In this document: positions 18,437 to 28,506 of the stretch, piece after piece
How positions within the stretch are numbered: position 1 is the stretch's first letter
Layout of the letters: every line of letters starts with the position of its first letter
Translations under genes and position numbers: made by a program
Assembly: GCF_001425785.1 (NCBI RefSeq)
Contig: NZ_LMDI01000004.1
Span: forward strand, 1-64,000
DNA: 64,000 nt
Source of the DNA: Rhizobacter sp. Root1221
GTDB taxonomy: Bacteria > Pseudomonadota > Gammaproteobacteria > Burkholderiales > Burkholderiaceae_C
Direction of reading: 5' to 3'
Notes under the pieces: model-generated
Told to the model about the DNA's origin: nothing
Database searches by the model: none
Seen by the model: the letters and a program-made list of their open reading frames with translations, nothing else

Positions 18437-19033
18437 GTGAGCGCCAAAGGCAAGATCCTCGTGGTCGACGACGACCGGCTCGTGCTTGCCACGCTCACCC
18501 ATGGCCTTTCGCAAGCCGGGTATGAAATCCTCGACGCCGACAACGGCGACGATGCCATCCTGCTCGCCCGGCAGCACCGCCCCGACCTGGCCTTGCTCGA
18601 CATCCGCATGGAAGGCAAGAGCGGCTTCGACGTGGCGGAATACCTGCGCGACTACTGCCAGATGCCGTTCATGTTCCTGTCGGCGTTTTCGGACGACGCC
18701 ACGGTGAACCAGGTCAGGGCGCTCGGCGCCGTGGCCTACCTCGTCAAGCCGCTAGACGTGCGCCAGATCGTGCCGGCGGTGGATGCCGCGTTCTCCGAGA
18801 TCGGCCGTGCCGCCCGCGCCAGTGCCAGCGCGGCCGATACCACCGACCCGGTGGTCATGGCCGAGGTGCTGGCCCAGGCCGTCCCCATGGCCGTGGGCGT
18901 GCTGATGCACCGCTATTCGCTGTCCCGCACCGTCGCCTACGAACGCCTGCAACGCCAGGCCGTCGCCGAAGGCCGCCCTGTGCAGGAACAGGCCGAACGG
19001 CTGCTGCAAGCCGTGGAACTGCTGGGCAGCTGA
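18437..19033 (+). CDS. Response regulator with ANTAR RNA-binding domain
   Basis: The receiver domain has KILVVDDDRLV, the phospho-acceptor Asp in LALLDIRMEG, and the K of LVKPLDV. It is followed by an ANTAR domain (about residues 135-195; AQAVPMAVGVLMHRYSLSR, then AYERLQRQAVAEGR). ANTAR regulators bind paired RNA hairpins and act as antiterminators. I prefer the GTG at 18437, just before AKGKILVVDD; a GTG at 18398 would add 13 residues. Likely partner: the HisKA_2 kinase upstream. No target hairpins were identified. Confidence 0.85.
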   Translation: MSAKGKILVVDDDRLVLATLTHGLSQAGYEILDADNGDDAILLARQHRPDLALLDIRMEGKSGFDVAEYLRDYCQMPFMFLSAFSDDATVNQVRALGAVAYLVKPLDVRQIVPAVDAAFSEIGRAARASASAADTTDPVVMAEVLAQAVPMAVGVLMHRYSLSRTVAYERLQRQAVAEGRPVQEQAERLLQAVELLGS

Positions 19034-19100
19034 TCCCCGCAGGCATCGAGGTGCCGGCCTCGGCGCACACGCTGCGATTCGATTCGCAAGCCGCCTATCC

Positions 19101-19157
19101 TGTCGTCCCGGCGTAGGCCCATTGCTGTCCGGGGAAAATCTCGGTCATCCCGGCGAA
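19101..19157 (-). repeat. Dispersed intergenic repeat, copy 2 (inverted)
   Basis: The reverse complement of this stretch matches 75-132 almost exactly. It lies in the gap after the ANTAR regulator and runs directly into a second repeat cluster at 19151-19301. Confidence 0.8.
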
Positions 19158-19301
19158 TGCCGGGATCTCCAGCGGTGGACGGGAACGCTGCTGTTGAGCG
19201 AGAAGGTGGAGATCCCGGCCGGACAGCAGTGGGCGAAGGCCGGGATTCACAACGGTGGCCGGAAACGCTGCTGATCAGCGAAACGGTGGAGATCCCGGGC
19301 C
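19151..19301. repeat. Two tandem about 80-bp repeat units in intergenic DNA
   Basis: Unit A (core 19171-19220) and unit B (core 19251-19301) share GGTGG-CGG-AACGCTGCTG, an AGCG segment and GGTGGAGATCCCGG at the same spacing. Each is preceded by GCCGGGAT. The 302-bp gap between the regulator (stop 19033) and the next gene end (19336) is filled almost wholly by repeats. No gene is seen. Confidence 0.75.
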
Positions 19302-19335
19302 ATGCATCGGGGATGACGGTGCATTCACCGCGCCG

Positions 19336-20940
19336 TCAATTGCCTAACCAGAATTGAAAGCGGGCGCCGCGGTCGACCTCTGCTTCCGCCCAAATATCGC
19401 CCCCATGCCGCCGCACGATGCGCCGCACCGACGCCAGCCCGATCCCGGTGCCCTGGAAATCGTTGGCGCTGTGCAGCCGCTGGAACACGCCGAAGAGGCG
19501 GTCGGCGAAGCGCATGTCGAACCCCGCACCGTTGTCACGCACGGTGATGGCGGGGCGGCCTTCGTGCTCGCTGCCCTCGAACCAGATGCGGCCCATGCGG
19601 CACTTGCCGGTGTACTTCCACGCGTTGCCCAGCAGGTTCTCGAGCACCACCCGCAGCAGCGTGGCATCGCCGTGGGCCTGCAGGCCCGGTTCGATGAACA
19701 CCTCCACCTCGCGTTCAGGCGACTGGCGGCGCAGGTCGTCGATGATGTAGCTCGCGAGCATCGACAGGTTCACCGGCTGGCGCGACAGCGGCCGCGACGA
19801 CAGCTGCGACAGCGCCAGCAGCGAGTCGATCATGCTGTTCATGCGGGCCGCCGCGGCCAGCACCCGGTCGAGGTGGTCGTTGCCAATGCGGTCGATGGCG
19901 TGGCCGTAGTCTTCCTTGACGATCTTCGTGAACCCCTCCACCACGCGGATGGGCGCGCGCAGGTCGTGCGACACCGTGTAGCTGAACGACTCGGCGTCGT
20001 CGGCGGCGGGGTCGATGCGGGCGGGCGAGGCGTCCATGCGCTGGAAGATGGCGAGCACTTCCTCGTCCTGCGCACCGGGGCAAGGCAGGCGGTGCAGGCG
20101 CAGCGTCCAGCCGCCGGGCACGTCGATGGGGGTGTCCACCGGGTGAGCCACGGCGCCTTCGAACACCGGGCGCACGGCTGGCGGCATGCCGCCCAGCAGG
20201 TCGTCCCATTGCGCGTCGCCACCGGGCGACGGTTCGCCGAGCCAGGGGCCGCTGGCGCAGTTGTACTTCAGGAGCCGCGGCGGTTGGCCGCGTCGGGGCA
20301 GGCCGATGCGGAATACGGGGCTCGGCAGGGCTTGCAACACGTCGGTCAGCAGGGTGGTGACACCGTCCTGCACCAGCCGGGCCGTGCCCACGTAACCCGC
20401 AAAATGCCCCTCGGCATCGAGCACCGGCTGGGCCTGCAGCACGAAGCTGGCCGCCGGCCCGCCCGACGCCACGGTCACCTGCAGCCCGGGCAACGGGGAC
20501 GCCTGTTCGAGGCGCTCCTGGAGTGGCGCGCCGGACCCGTTCGACAAGGTGAAGACATCCCACAGCCGGGCACCGGGGCGCAGCACGGGGCCGCCCGGTG
20601 AGGCCGCTGGCGCGCGCCACTCGGTCAGCCGGTGCTGGGCGTCGCTGCGCCATTGCCAGACGTCGAGCAGGCTGCGCAGGGCGTGCGCTTCCGCACGGCA
20701 CTGCTGGAGCTGGTGGGCGTTGTCGCGGGTGCGCCGGTGGGCGCGCAGGGCCCAGCCGATGATCCCCGCGGTCAGGGTGAGCGAGAGCAGGCTCACCACG
20801 GTGGCGGCCGGGGTACCGGCGTCGGCCGCCTGGGCGTAGGCGGGCAGCGCGGTCAACAACTGGGCCGAAGCCAGCGAGACACCGCCGGCGCGGAGCTTGC
20901 GCCGGCGCGGCACCGAGGGAGGCAGCAAGGCGCGAGTCAT
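19336..20940 (-). CDS. Membrane-bound PAS sensor histidine kinase
   Basis: The 534-aa protein has an N-terminal signal-like hydrophobic stretch and a second membrane segment near residues 45-65 (VVSLLSLTLTAGIIGWAL). A PAS-like region and a classical transmitter follow: H-box FSYTVSHDLRAPIRVVEGF, N-box LLGNAWKYT, G1 DNGAGFDM and G2 GTGIGLASVRRIVRRHGG. There is no receiver domain, so a separate regulator is needed. I chose the ATG at 20938-20940, which gives a sensible membrane start; the open frame extends further upstream but without a typical start. It is divergent from the hybrid kinase at 21096. Confidence 0.87.
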   Translation of the reverse strand: MTRALLPPSVPRRRKLRAGGVSLASAQLLTALPAYAQAADAGTPAATVVSLLSLTLTAGIIGWALRAHRRTRDNAHQLQQCRAEAHALRSLLDVWQWRSDAQHRLTEWRAPAASPGGPVLRPGARLWDVFTLSNGSGAPLQERLEQASPLPGLQVTVASGGPAASFVLQAQPVLDAEGHFAGYVGTARLVQDGVTTLLTDVLQALPSPVFRIGLPRRGQPPRLLKYNCASGPWLGEPSPGGDAQWDDLLGGMPPAVRPVFEGAVAHPVDTPIDVPGGWTLRLHRLPCPGAQDEEVLAIFQRMDASPARIDPAADDAESFSYTVSHDLRAPIRVVEGFTKIVKEDYGHAIDRIGNDHLDRVLAAAARMNSMIDSLLALSQLSSRPLSRQPVNLSMLASYIIDDLRRQSPEREVEVFIEPGLQAHGDATLLRVVLENLLGNAWKYTGKCRMGRIWFEGSEHEGRPAITVRDNGAGFDMRFADRLFGVFQRLHSANDFQGTGIGLASVRRIVRRHGGDIWAEAEVDRGARFQFWLGN

Positions 20941-21095
20941 CGAAGCGATTGTACGGACGCCTTCCGGCCTCACGCGCCCGCTCGCCGTGAAGACGACCTC
21001 AAGTTCCGGGGCGCCGCACCGAATACAGTACGAACCAAGCGCCGAAGGCGCAGCTGGCACCGCTGGTGGCCGGTCCACCCCGTTCCCTGTTGCCG

Positions 21096-24000
21096 ATGCC
21101 CGAAATCCTGACCCGCTCCGCCGAGGGCGATGCCGCCGGCTGGCTGGCCCTGTTGCACCACATCGCATGTGCCGGGGCGCGCTCGCCCGGGCTGCCACAG
21201 GTGCTGGCCGACGTGGCGGGGCTGCTCGCCCAGCGCTTGCCGGCACAAGGGTGCGACGTGCTGCGGGTGGTCTCGATCGAGGGCGACACGGCCTGGCTGC
21301 AACCGGCGGACGAGGCAGCGCCGTCCGAGGGCCACCCCCGGCGCGCCGGGGCCGGGCGGTCCGCGTTCGACCAGCAGGTGGTGACCGAACCAAGGGACGG
21401 CAGCCACGACGTGTTCATCCCCGTCGCACGCCGCGGCCGCGCCGAGGCGGTGCTCGCCGTGCGGTGCCTCGGGCCCGCGCCCGGCATCGCGGGGCTCCAG
21501 GCCACGCTCGAAACCGTGCGCCTGAATCTCGGGGCGCTGGCCGACCGCGATGTGTCGCCACGGCCGCCCGGTGAGGCGGAGACCGAGCGCGAGTTCCTGC
21601 AGGCCTTGATGGACAACCTGCCGGTCGGACTGTTCGTCTTCGACGTCGAGGAGCGGCGCATCCTCGACATCAACGCGCACGCCGAAGCCGAATTCGGGCT
21701 CCGCCGTGATGCGGTGCGGGGCAAGACCGTGGCCGAGGCTTTCGACAGCGGTTTCGCCAACCTCGACACCGACGCGATGACCCGCGCGCTCGCCGAGCCC
21801 GTCACCGTCGACACCGACCTGGCGCTGGGCGACGAGTCCAACCGCCGCATCGTCAACATGCGGCACGTGGCGTTGCGCCGCCCCGATGGCAGCCCCCGGT
21901 GGCTGATTGCGCTGGCACGCGACATCACGAAGGAACGCAGCGCCGAACGCGACCTGCAGGAATCCGAGCGGCGTTTTCGCGAGTTCGCGGAAACGATGGA
22001 CGACGTGCTGTTCGTGTCCAACCCCACCCGCACCGCGTTCCACTTCCTGTCGGTCATGCGGTCCGACGGCTGGGGGGTTACCAGCGAGGGGCGCACGAAG
22101 GACCCGAAGGACTTCCTGCTCAGCATGCACCCGGACGACCGCTCGCTGCTGCGCCCCCGCCGGGAGGCCGAAGAGCGCCTGGAACCCACCGACATCAGCT
22201 ACCGCGCCACGCACCCCGCCAAGGGGCTGCGGTGGCTGCGTGCGCGCACGCGCTCGCGGCGCCTGCCCGACGGCGAGATCCGCGTGTACGGGCTCGTCTC
22301 CGACGTCACCGACGAGCGCCAGCGGCAGCTCGACCTGCAGGCCGCGCGCGACGCCGCCGAATCGGCCAGCCAGGCCAAGAGCCAGTTCATGGCCAACATG
22401 AGCCACGAGATCCGCACACCCATGAACGGCATCCTCGGCATGACCGAGTTGCTGCTCGGCACGGCGCTGTCCGACAAGCAGCGCCGCTTCGTGCAGGCCG
22501 TGTACCGATCGGGTGAGTCGCTGCTCGAGATCATCAACGACATCCTCGACTTCTCGAAGATCGAGGCCGGCCGGCTCGACGTGGCCCGCATCGATTTCGT
22601 GATGCGCAGCGTGGTCGAGGACACGCTCGAGTTGCTCGCGCCCCGTGCCCACGAAAAGGGCCTCGAGCTCAGCTTCCGCGAAGCCGGAGACCTGCCCGCG
22701 GTGCTCAACGGCGACCCGCTGCGCCTGCGGCAGGTGCTCACGAACCTGGTGGCCAACGCCATCAAGTTCACCGAACAGGGCGAGGTGTCGGTGGAGGTGC
22801 GGTGCCTGCCCGACGCCTCCGGCGACCGCTTCGAGTTCGTCGTGCGCGACACGGGCATCGGCATCGAGCCCGACATGCTGCCGCGCCTGTTCAACGCCTT
22901 CATGCAGGGCAGTGTGGGCCTGGCACGCCGCTACGGTGGAACCGGGCTCGGGCTCACCATCAGCAAGCAGCTGGTGGAGCTGATGGGCGGCGCCATCGAG
23001 GTGCAGAGCCGGCCCGGACAGGGCTCGCAGTTCATTTTCACGCTGCCGTTCGGTGTCGTCGAGGGCGACGCGGCCGCGCACGAGGCCGACCTGGTCACGA
23101 TGCCTGCGCTGCGCGTGCTCGTCGTCGACGACCTCGAAACCAACCGCGTCGTGCTCGACAACATGCTCCGCGCATGGGGCATGCAGGTGTTCATCGCCAC
23201 CGACGGCCGGCAGGCGCTCGACATCCTCACCGGCCAGACCGCGATCGACCCGCAGTTCGACCTCGCCCTCGTGGACATGCACATGCCACGCATGGACGGC
23301 CTCGGCCTCGCGCGTTCGGTGCGGGGAGGCGGCAGGCACCCAGACCTGAAGATGATCCTGCTGTCGTCCATGTCCACGCACGACGACGTTCGTGTCGCTT
23401 ATGAGGCAGGCTACGACCGCTTTGTCGCCAAACCGTTCAGAAAAGCTGAACTGCGGCAGGCCGTGCTGGCCGTGTCGGCCGGCCGGCCTGACGTTCCCCG
23501 GTTGACGCCCCGGCTGAACGCACACATCCTTGTGGTTGAAGACAACGTGGTGAACCAGGAGGTGATCGGGCAGATGCTGCGGGTCCTGGGGTGCCGGGTG
23601 CAGGTATGTTCCAGCGGACTGGCGGGATTGCGGGCGTTGTGCGAGGCTCGCTTCGACCTGGTCCTGATGGACATCCAGATGCCGGGCATGGACGGGGTCG
23701 AAGCGTTGAGCTGGTTCCGCCAGAGAACGTCGCGGCGGTTCCTGTTCGTCACATCCACCACCACGCCGGTGATCGCGGTCACGGCCAATGCCCTGGAGGG
23801 CGATGAAGATCGCTTCCTCGGACTTGGATTCGATGGCTATTTGTCCAAACCGTTCCGCCAACGTCAATTGCTCGCCATGCTGACCCAACACATCCGCACT
23901 GCGGCTCCGGCCGATTTCGAACAGAGCACCGGCAGTTCACCCGCCGCGGTCCCGCCCGCCAGCGGTGACGGGGTGCTCGACGTCCAGGCCCTCGACCGCC

Positions 24001-24317
24001 TGCGCGAGCTCGACCCCACCGGCGAGAACCGGCTCATGGAGCGCGTGGTGTCGGCATTCGAGACCTCCGTGACGCGCCTGATGCCGCAGTTGCAGGAAGC
24101 CCTGCAAGCGAATGAACTCGCGGGCATTCGGCACGTTTCCCACACCTTAAAATCTTCGTCAGCCAGCATGGGAGCCGTTAAGCTGTCGAAAATGTGTTCC
24201 GAAATCGAAACCATGGCCCGTCAAGGTCAATCCGATGGCATGAACGAACGCGTCGCCCTGCTGCTGGCGGAGGTTGAGGTGGTTCGTGCCGCGTTGAAGC
24301 GCGTCGTCAATGCCTGA
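21096..24317 (+). CDS. Hybrid histidine kinase with two receivers and HPt
   Basis: The long soluble kinase (1073 aa from the ATG at 21096; a GTG at 21066 would add 10) has, in order: a GAF-like N-terminus, PAS domains (about 170-290 and 300-420), a HisKA domain ([20 protein letters not shown], near 445), a HATPase domain ([37 protein letters not shown]), two receivers (Asp in [13 protein letters not shown] and in [13 protein letters not shown]) and a C-terminal HPt domain ([14 protein letters not shown]). All phosphorelay residues are present. Its end overlaps the next gene by 8 nt, which suggests it passes phosphate to that receiver-GGDEF-EAL protein. Confidence 0.9.
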   Translation: MPEILTRSAEGDAAGWLALLHHIACAGARSPGLPQVLADVAGLLAQRLPAQGCDVLRVVSIEGDTAWLQPADEAAPSEGHPRRAGAGRSAFDQQVVTEPRDGSHDVFIPVARRGRAEAVLAVRCLGPAPGIAGLQATLETVRLNLGALADRDVSPRPPGEAETEREFLQALMDNLPVGLFVFDVEERRILDINAHAEAEFGLRRDAVRGKTVAEAFDSGFANLDTDAMTRALAEPVTVDTDLALGDESNRRIVNMRHVALRRPDGSPRWLIALARDITKERSAERDLQESERRFREFAETMDDVLFVSNPTRTAFHFLSVMRSDGWGVTSEGRTKDPKDFLLSMHPDDRSLLRPRREAEERLEPTDISYRATHPAKGLRWLRARTRSRRLPDGEIRVYGLVSDVTDERQRQLDLQAARDAAESASQAKSQFMANMSHEIRTPMNGILGMTELLLGTALSDKQRRFVQAVYRSGESLLEIINDILDFSKIEAGRLDVARIDFVMRSVVEDTLELLAPRAHEKGLELSFREAGDLPAVLNGDPLRLRQVLTNLVANAIKFTEQGEVSVEVRCLPDASGDRFEFVVRDTGIGIEPDMLPRLFNAFMQGSVGLARRYGGTGLGLTISKQLVELMGGAIEVQSRPGQGSQFIFTLPFGVVEGDAAAHEADLVTMPALRVLVVDDLETNRVVLDNMLRAWGMQVFIATDGRQALDILTGQTAIDPQFDLALVDMHMPRMDGLGLARSVRGGGRHPDLKMILLSSMSTHDDVRVAYEAGYDRFVAKPFRKAELRQAVLAVSAGRPDVPRLTPRLNAHILVVEDNVVNQEVIGQMLRVLGCRVQVCSSGLAGLRALCEARFDLVLMDIQMPGMDGVEALSWFRQRTSRRFLFVTSTTTPVIAVTANALEGDEDRFLGLGFDGYLSKPFRQRQLLAMLTQHIRTAAPADFEQSTGSSPAAVPPASGDGVLDVQALDRLRELDPTGENRLMERVVSAFETSVTRLMPQLQEALQANELAGIRHVSHTLKSSSASMGAVKLSKMCSEIETMARQGQSDGMNERVALLLAEVEVVRAALKRVVNA

Positions 24318-26583
24318 CATGACCGCCAGTGCCGCGTTGGTGGATGATGATCCGCTGGTCCAGCCACGTGTGCTGCTGGTCGACGACGATGAAGTCAACC
24401 TGCTGTTGACCGCCATTGCACTGCGCGAACGAGGGTTTTCCATTACCGAAGCCACCAGTGGCGAGCGGGCCATCCAGCTGCTGGCCGACTGGCTCCCCGA
24501 CGTGGTGGTGCTCGACGCCCTGATGCCGGGCCTCGACGGTTTCCAGACCTGCCACGAACTGCGGCACCTGCCGGGGTTCGAGTCGCTCCCGGTGCTGATG
24601 CTCACCGGCCTCGACGACGATGCGTCCATCACCCGTGCCTACGAGGCCGGCGCCACCGACTTCTTCGTCAAGTCCACGCAATGGAGCCTGCTCGCGGGCC
24701 GGTTGCGCTACCTGCTGCGCTCGTCGCGCACGCGCCTCGAACTCGAACGCAGCAAGTCCAAGCTCGCCCGCGCACAAGACCTCGCCCGCATGGGCAGCTT
24801 CGACTGGCGCAGCGGCCAGGGCGGGCCGGTGTTTTCGCTCGAAGGCCTGCGTGTGTTCGGCATGGGCGCGGGCGACTCGCCCACCATGCGCGAAGTGCTC
24901 CGCATGATCCCGCGCGACGACCGCGACGGCTTCATGATGGTGGTGCACGAGGTGCTGCGCCACAGCTCGGTGCTGGCCACCGACATCCCGGTCACGCTGC
25001 CCGATGGCCGCCAGCAGCGCATCATCCACGTCGAGGCCGAGCCCGAGTTCAATGAACACGGCAACATGTCCGGCTACACCGGCATCGTGCAGGACGTGAC
25101 CGACCGCCGCATGGCGGAAGACAAGATCAGGCACCTCGCCAACTTCGATGCACTCACCGGCCTGCCCAACCGCCGCCAGCTGATCTGGCGCACCGAGCGG
25201 GCCCTCGAACACGCGCGCCGGCTGAACCACCCGGTGGCGCTGCTGCTGATCGACCTGGACCGCTTCAAGATCATCAACGACACGCTGGGCCATGGGGCCG
25301 GCGACGAACTGCTGATGGAAGTCTCGCGCCGGCTGCGGTCGTGCGTGCGCCACTCCGACCAGGTGATGGAAAGCTCCATCGAGTCCATGGGCTCGCGGTC
25401 GCACCGCACGCTCGAAGCGGTGGGCCGGCTCGGCGGCGACGAATTCGTGGCGCTGCTGCCCGAGGTGGCCGACGAGACCGATGCCGAACGTGTTGCCGAC
25501 CGCATCCTCGACGTGATGCGCGAACCCATCTTCGTGGGCGGCCAGGAATGTTTCGTGACCGCCAGCGTCGGCATCGCGATGTTCCCGCGCGACGGCAACT
25601 CGGTGGCCGACCTGATGCGCAACTCCGACGTGGCCATGTACTCGGTCAAGGCGCAGGGCCGCAACGCCGCGCTGCTGTACCGGCCGGCGCTGGCCGGCAA
25701 GGGCCGCGAGAAGCTCGAACTCGAGAGCGCGCTGCACAAGGCCATCGAACGCAACGAGATGGTGCTGCACTACCAGCCCAAGATCGACGTGCGCGGCGCC
25801 CGCATGGTGGGCGTCGAGGCGCTGATGCGCTGGCAGCGTGGCAACACGCTCGTGCCTCCGGGCGACTTCATCCCGCTCGCCGAGGAAACCGGCCTCATCA
25901 TCCCGCTCAGCGAATGGGCCATCCGCGAGGCCGCGCGCCAGGCCCGCATCTGGCAGGACAACTTCGGGTTCTCCGACTCCATCGCCGTCAACCTGCCCAA
26001 CCGCCTGTTCGAGCGCACCGACCTCGTGGAAAACATCCACCAGGCCGTCACCGCCTACGGCGTGCCGCACCGCGTCATCGAACTCGAGATCACCGAGACG
26101 GGCCTGATGAAGGACCTGCAGAACGTGATCCCGTCGCTGCACCGGCTCAACGAGATCGGCGTGGAGATCTCCATCGACGACTTCGGCACCGGGTACTCGT
26201 CGCTCGCGTACCTGACCACGCTGCCCATCAGCGAACTCAAGATCGACCGCTCCTTCGTGCGCGACCTCGGCATGACGCCGCAGAGCTCTGCCGTGGTCAC
26301 CGCCATCATCGCGCTGGCCCGTTCGCTCGGCCTGCGCGTGATCGCCGAAGGCGTCGAGAACATGCGCCAGATGGAAGTGCTGCACCGCCTCGGTTGCGGG
26401 GTGATGCAGGGCTTCCTCTTCAGCAAGGCGCTGCCACCCGACGCGCTGGAGCAGTGGCTGCAACAGACGGTGCTGCCCCGCAAGGCGCCGTGGATCGTCA
26501 ATGTCGATGAAACCGAGGCGGCCGACGCGTTGCGGGCCATCGCGGAAGCCCGCAGTGCGCGGTTCAACAACCCACCCGTCTGA
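24310..26583 (+). CDS. Response regulator with PAS, GGDEF and EAL domains
   Basis: This 757-aa c-di-GMP enzyme has a receiver (Asp in VVVLDALMPGLDG), a PAS region (about 155-265), a GGDEF domain (RLGGDEFVALLPE) and an EAL domain. The EAL part keeps the motifs of active phosphodiesterases: VGVEALMRW, LEITETGLM, SIDDFGTGYSSLAYL, LKIDRSFV and IAEGVEN. The GGDEF part is odd: about 20 extra residues (QVMESSIESMGSRSHRTLEA) lie between the RHSD sequence, which resembles the inhibitory RxxD site, and GGDEF. It overlaps the hybrid kinase gene by 8 nt and is probably its output. Confidence 0.92.
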   Translation: MPDMTASAALVDDDPLVQPRVLLVDDDEVNLLLTAIALRERGFSITEATSGERAIQLLADWLPDVVVLDALMPGLDGFQTCHELRHLPGFESLPVLMLTGLDDDASITRAYEAGATDFFVKSTQWSLLAGRLRYLLRSSRTRLELERSKSKLARAQDLARMGSFDWRSGQGGPVFSLEGLRVFGMGAGDSPTMREVLRMIPRDDRDGFMMVVHEVLRHSSVLATDIPVTLPDGRQQRIIHVEAEPEFNEHGNMSGYTGIVQDVTDRRMAEDKIRHLANFDALTGLPNRRQLIWRTERALEHARRLNHPVALLLIDLDRFKIINDTLGHGAGDELLMEVSRRLRSCVRHSDQVMESSIESMGSRSHRTLEAVGRLGGDEFVALLPEVADETDAERVADRILDVMREPIFVGGQECFVTASVGIAMFPRDGNSVADLMRNSDVAMYSVKAQGRNAALLYRPALAGKGREKLELESALHKAIERNEMVLHYQPKIDVRGARMVGVEALMRWQRGNTLVPPGDFIPLAEETGLIIPLSEWAIREAARQARIWQDNFGFSDSIAVNLPNRLFERTDLVENIHQAVTAYGVPHRVIELEITETGLMKDLQNVIPSLHRLNEIGVEISIDDFGTGYSSLAYLTTLPISELKIDRSFVRDLGMTPQSSAVVTAIIALARSLGLRVIAEGVENMRQMEVLHRLGCGVMQGFLFSKALPPDALEQWLQQTVLPRKAPWIVNVDETEAADALRAIAEARSARFNNPPV

Positions 26584-26648
26584 TCGCCCCCGCTGATCGC
26601 CTTGTTTTACCCGCTCCCCCGAGCGTTCATGCGACCCCTTCCGCCCCG

Positions 26649-28487
26649 ATGGACACGTCCCGCGCTGCCTCTTTGCGAGCCGCACCTTCCGATGCACTCG
26701 CCCCGCAACTGGCCAAGGCCGCGTTGCGCCGCCTGGCCCTCGAAAAGCTCGAACCCACCCCGGAAAACTACGCCCGGGCCTACCAGCTCGAGGCCGGTGG
26801 CGTGCCCCCCGGGGCGCTGCCCCCCGGGGCGCTGCCCGCCGGGGCCTTGCCGGCGCTCGATGCCCTGCTGAGCCGCGCGCTGGCCGCCGGTGAGCCCGAG
26901 ACCCGCGGCGAGGTCAAGGACGCGCTGCTGCAAGGCCAGTGGGACCAGGCCGAACGCCTCGTGAATGCCCAGCCCGGCCTGCCGCAGCAGGGCGCCGCGC
27001 TCGCTGACCTGATCGACCGCATCGTGCGCGGGGTGCAGCAGGGGGGCCGGCAATGGACCAGCGCCCGCAAGAAAGACAGCCTGGCCCGCGTGCTGGCCAG
27101 CACCAGGAGCGACCCGCGCCGCCTGCAGCAGCGCCTGGGCCAGCTGGTGCAGGGCTGGGAAACCGACACCCCGGACGAGGCCGTCGAAACCGACACCACC
27201 CCGTTCGACGACACCCCGCAGACCGAACACGCACGCGCCGGCGAGCCCGCGCTGGAGACGATCCGCCTGGGCCAGGCCGGCCCCGAGGTGAACGCAGCGC
27301 TGTGGCACCAGCTCATCGGCAGCCTCGGGGGCACCGTGCTCCAGGCGCTGCCCCCGCCGCCGTCGCCCAGCGCCGAGTTGTCCGAGGCCCTCGTGCAACT
27401 GAGCGAAAGCATCGTCGCCGCCGGCCCTACACCTGTTCAGTCCGAACAGATGGACCAGCTGTGCAAGCGCGCCAACCGCGTGCTGCTGCACCGCCACCAC
27501 CTGATCGACCAGCTTGGCAGCCTGTGCAAGCAGCTCACGTCGAGCCTCGCCGAACTGGCCGAGGATGACAGCTGGGCCCAGGGCCAGGTGGATGCGATGA
27601 CGCAGGAGATCGACTTCGGCCTCACCGCGCGCAGCATCCGCTCGGTGAGCGAGATGCTCGACAGCACCCGCGAACGCCAGCAGGCCCTGCGCGTCGAACG
27701 CGGCCAGGCCCGCGACGCGCTGAAGGCGCTGATCAACCAGATGCTCAGCGAGCTCGGCGAACTCGGTTCGCAGACCGGCCGCTTCCACGAAAGCCTCGAC
27801 AAGTACGCCGGGGTCATCGACAAGGCCGACTCGCTCGAAAGCCTGGCCGGCGTGGTGCGCGAGATGGTGGCCGAGAGCCGCACCGTGCAGACGCTGGTGC
27901 AGCAGGCGCAGGGCCGCTTGCAGTACGAACACGCGCGGGCCACGGGCCTGTCCGAGCGGGTGGTGGAACTCGAGACCGAGTTGCGCCGCCTGTCGCAGGA
28001 GGTCTCTACCGACCAGCTGACCCAGATCGCCAACCGCCGCGGCCTGATGCAGGCGTTCGATGCCGAACGTGCGCGCCTGGAGCGCAGTGGTGCGCCGCTG
28101 TCCATCGGCCTGCTCGACGTCGACAACTTCAAGCGGCTCAACGATGACCTGGGCCACGCCGCGGGCGACACGGCCCTGAAGACACTCGCCGCGGTGGTCA
28201 GCAAGACCCTGCGGCCCACCGACCTGGTGGCCCGTTACGGCGGCGAGGAATTCGTGGTGCTGCTGCCCGACACCCCGCTCGAGGAAGGTGAACAGATCCT
28301 CACGCGGCTGCAGCGGTCGCTCACCGGCAGCCTGTTCATGCACGAGCAGCGCCAGGTGTTCGTCACGTTCTCCGCCGGGGTCACCGCCTACCGCGCGGGT
28401 GAACGCATCGAGGTGGCGCTGGAGCGCGCCGACGAAGCCCTCTACGAGGCCAAGCGCACCGGCAAGAACAGGACCTGCGTGGGCTGA
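26649..28487 (+). CDS. GGDEF-domain diguanylate cyclase
   Basis: The 612-aa protein has a long, mostly helical N-terminal region (about 1-440) with probable coiled-coil parts. A C-terminal GGDEF domain follows, with the active-site form RYGGEEFVVLLP and an intact inhibitory RPTD site five residues before it. It should therefore make c-di-GMP and be product-inhibited. A short proline-rich repeat (PPGALPPGALPAGALPAL, near residues 53-70) is encoded by a direct GC-rich DNA repeat at about 26801-26846. It follows the GGDEF-EAL gene by 65 bp on the same strand. Confidence 0.88.
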   Translation: MDTSRAASLRAAPSDALAPQLAKAALRRLALEKLEPTPENYARAYQLEAGGVPPGALPPGALPAGALPALDALLSRALAAGEPETRGEVKDALLQGQWDQAERLVNAQPGLPQQGAALADLIDRIVRGVQQGGRQWTSARKKDSLARVLASTRSDPRRLQQRLGQLVQGWETDTPDEAVETDTTPFDDTPQTEHARAGEPALETIRLGQAGPEVNAALWHQLIGSLGGTVLQALPPPPSPSAELSEALVQLSESIVAAGPTPVQSEQMDQLCKRANRVLLHRHHLIDQLGSLCKQLTSSLAELAEDDSWAQGQVDAMTQEIDFGLTARSIRSVSEMLDSTRERQQALRVERGQARDALKALINQMLSELGELGSQTGRFHESLDKYAGVIDKADSLESLAGVVREMVAESRTVQTLVQQAQGRLQYEHARATGLSERVVELETELRRLSQEVSTDQLTQIANRRGLMQAFDAERARLERSGAPLSIGLLDVDNFKRLNDDLGHAAGDTALKTLAAVVSKTLRPTDLVARYGGEEFVVLLPDTPLEEGEQILTRLQRSLTGSLFMHEQRQVFVTFSAGVTAYRAGERIEVALERADEALYEAKRTGKNRTCVG

Positions 28488-28506
28488 GAAGGCCCCTCCT
28501 GGCCGC

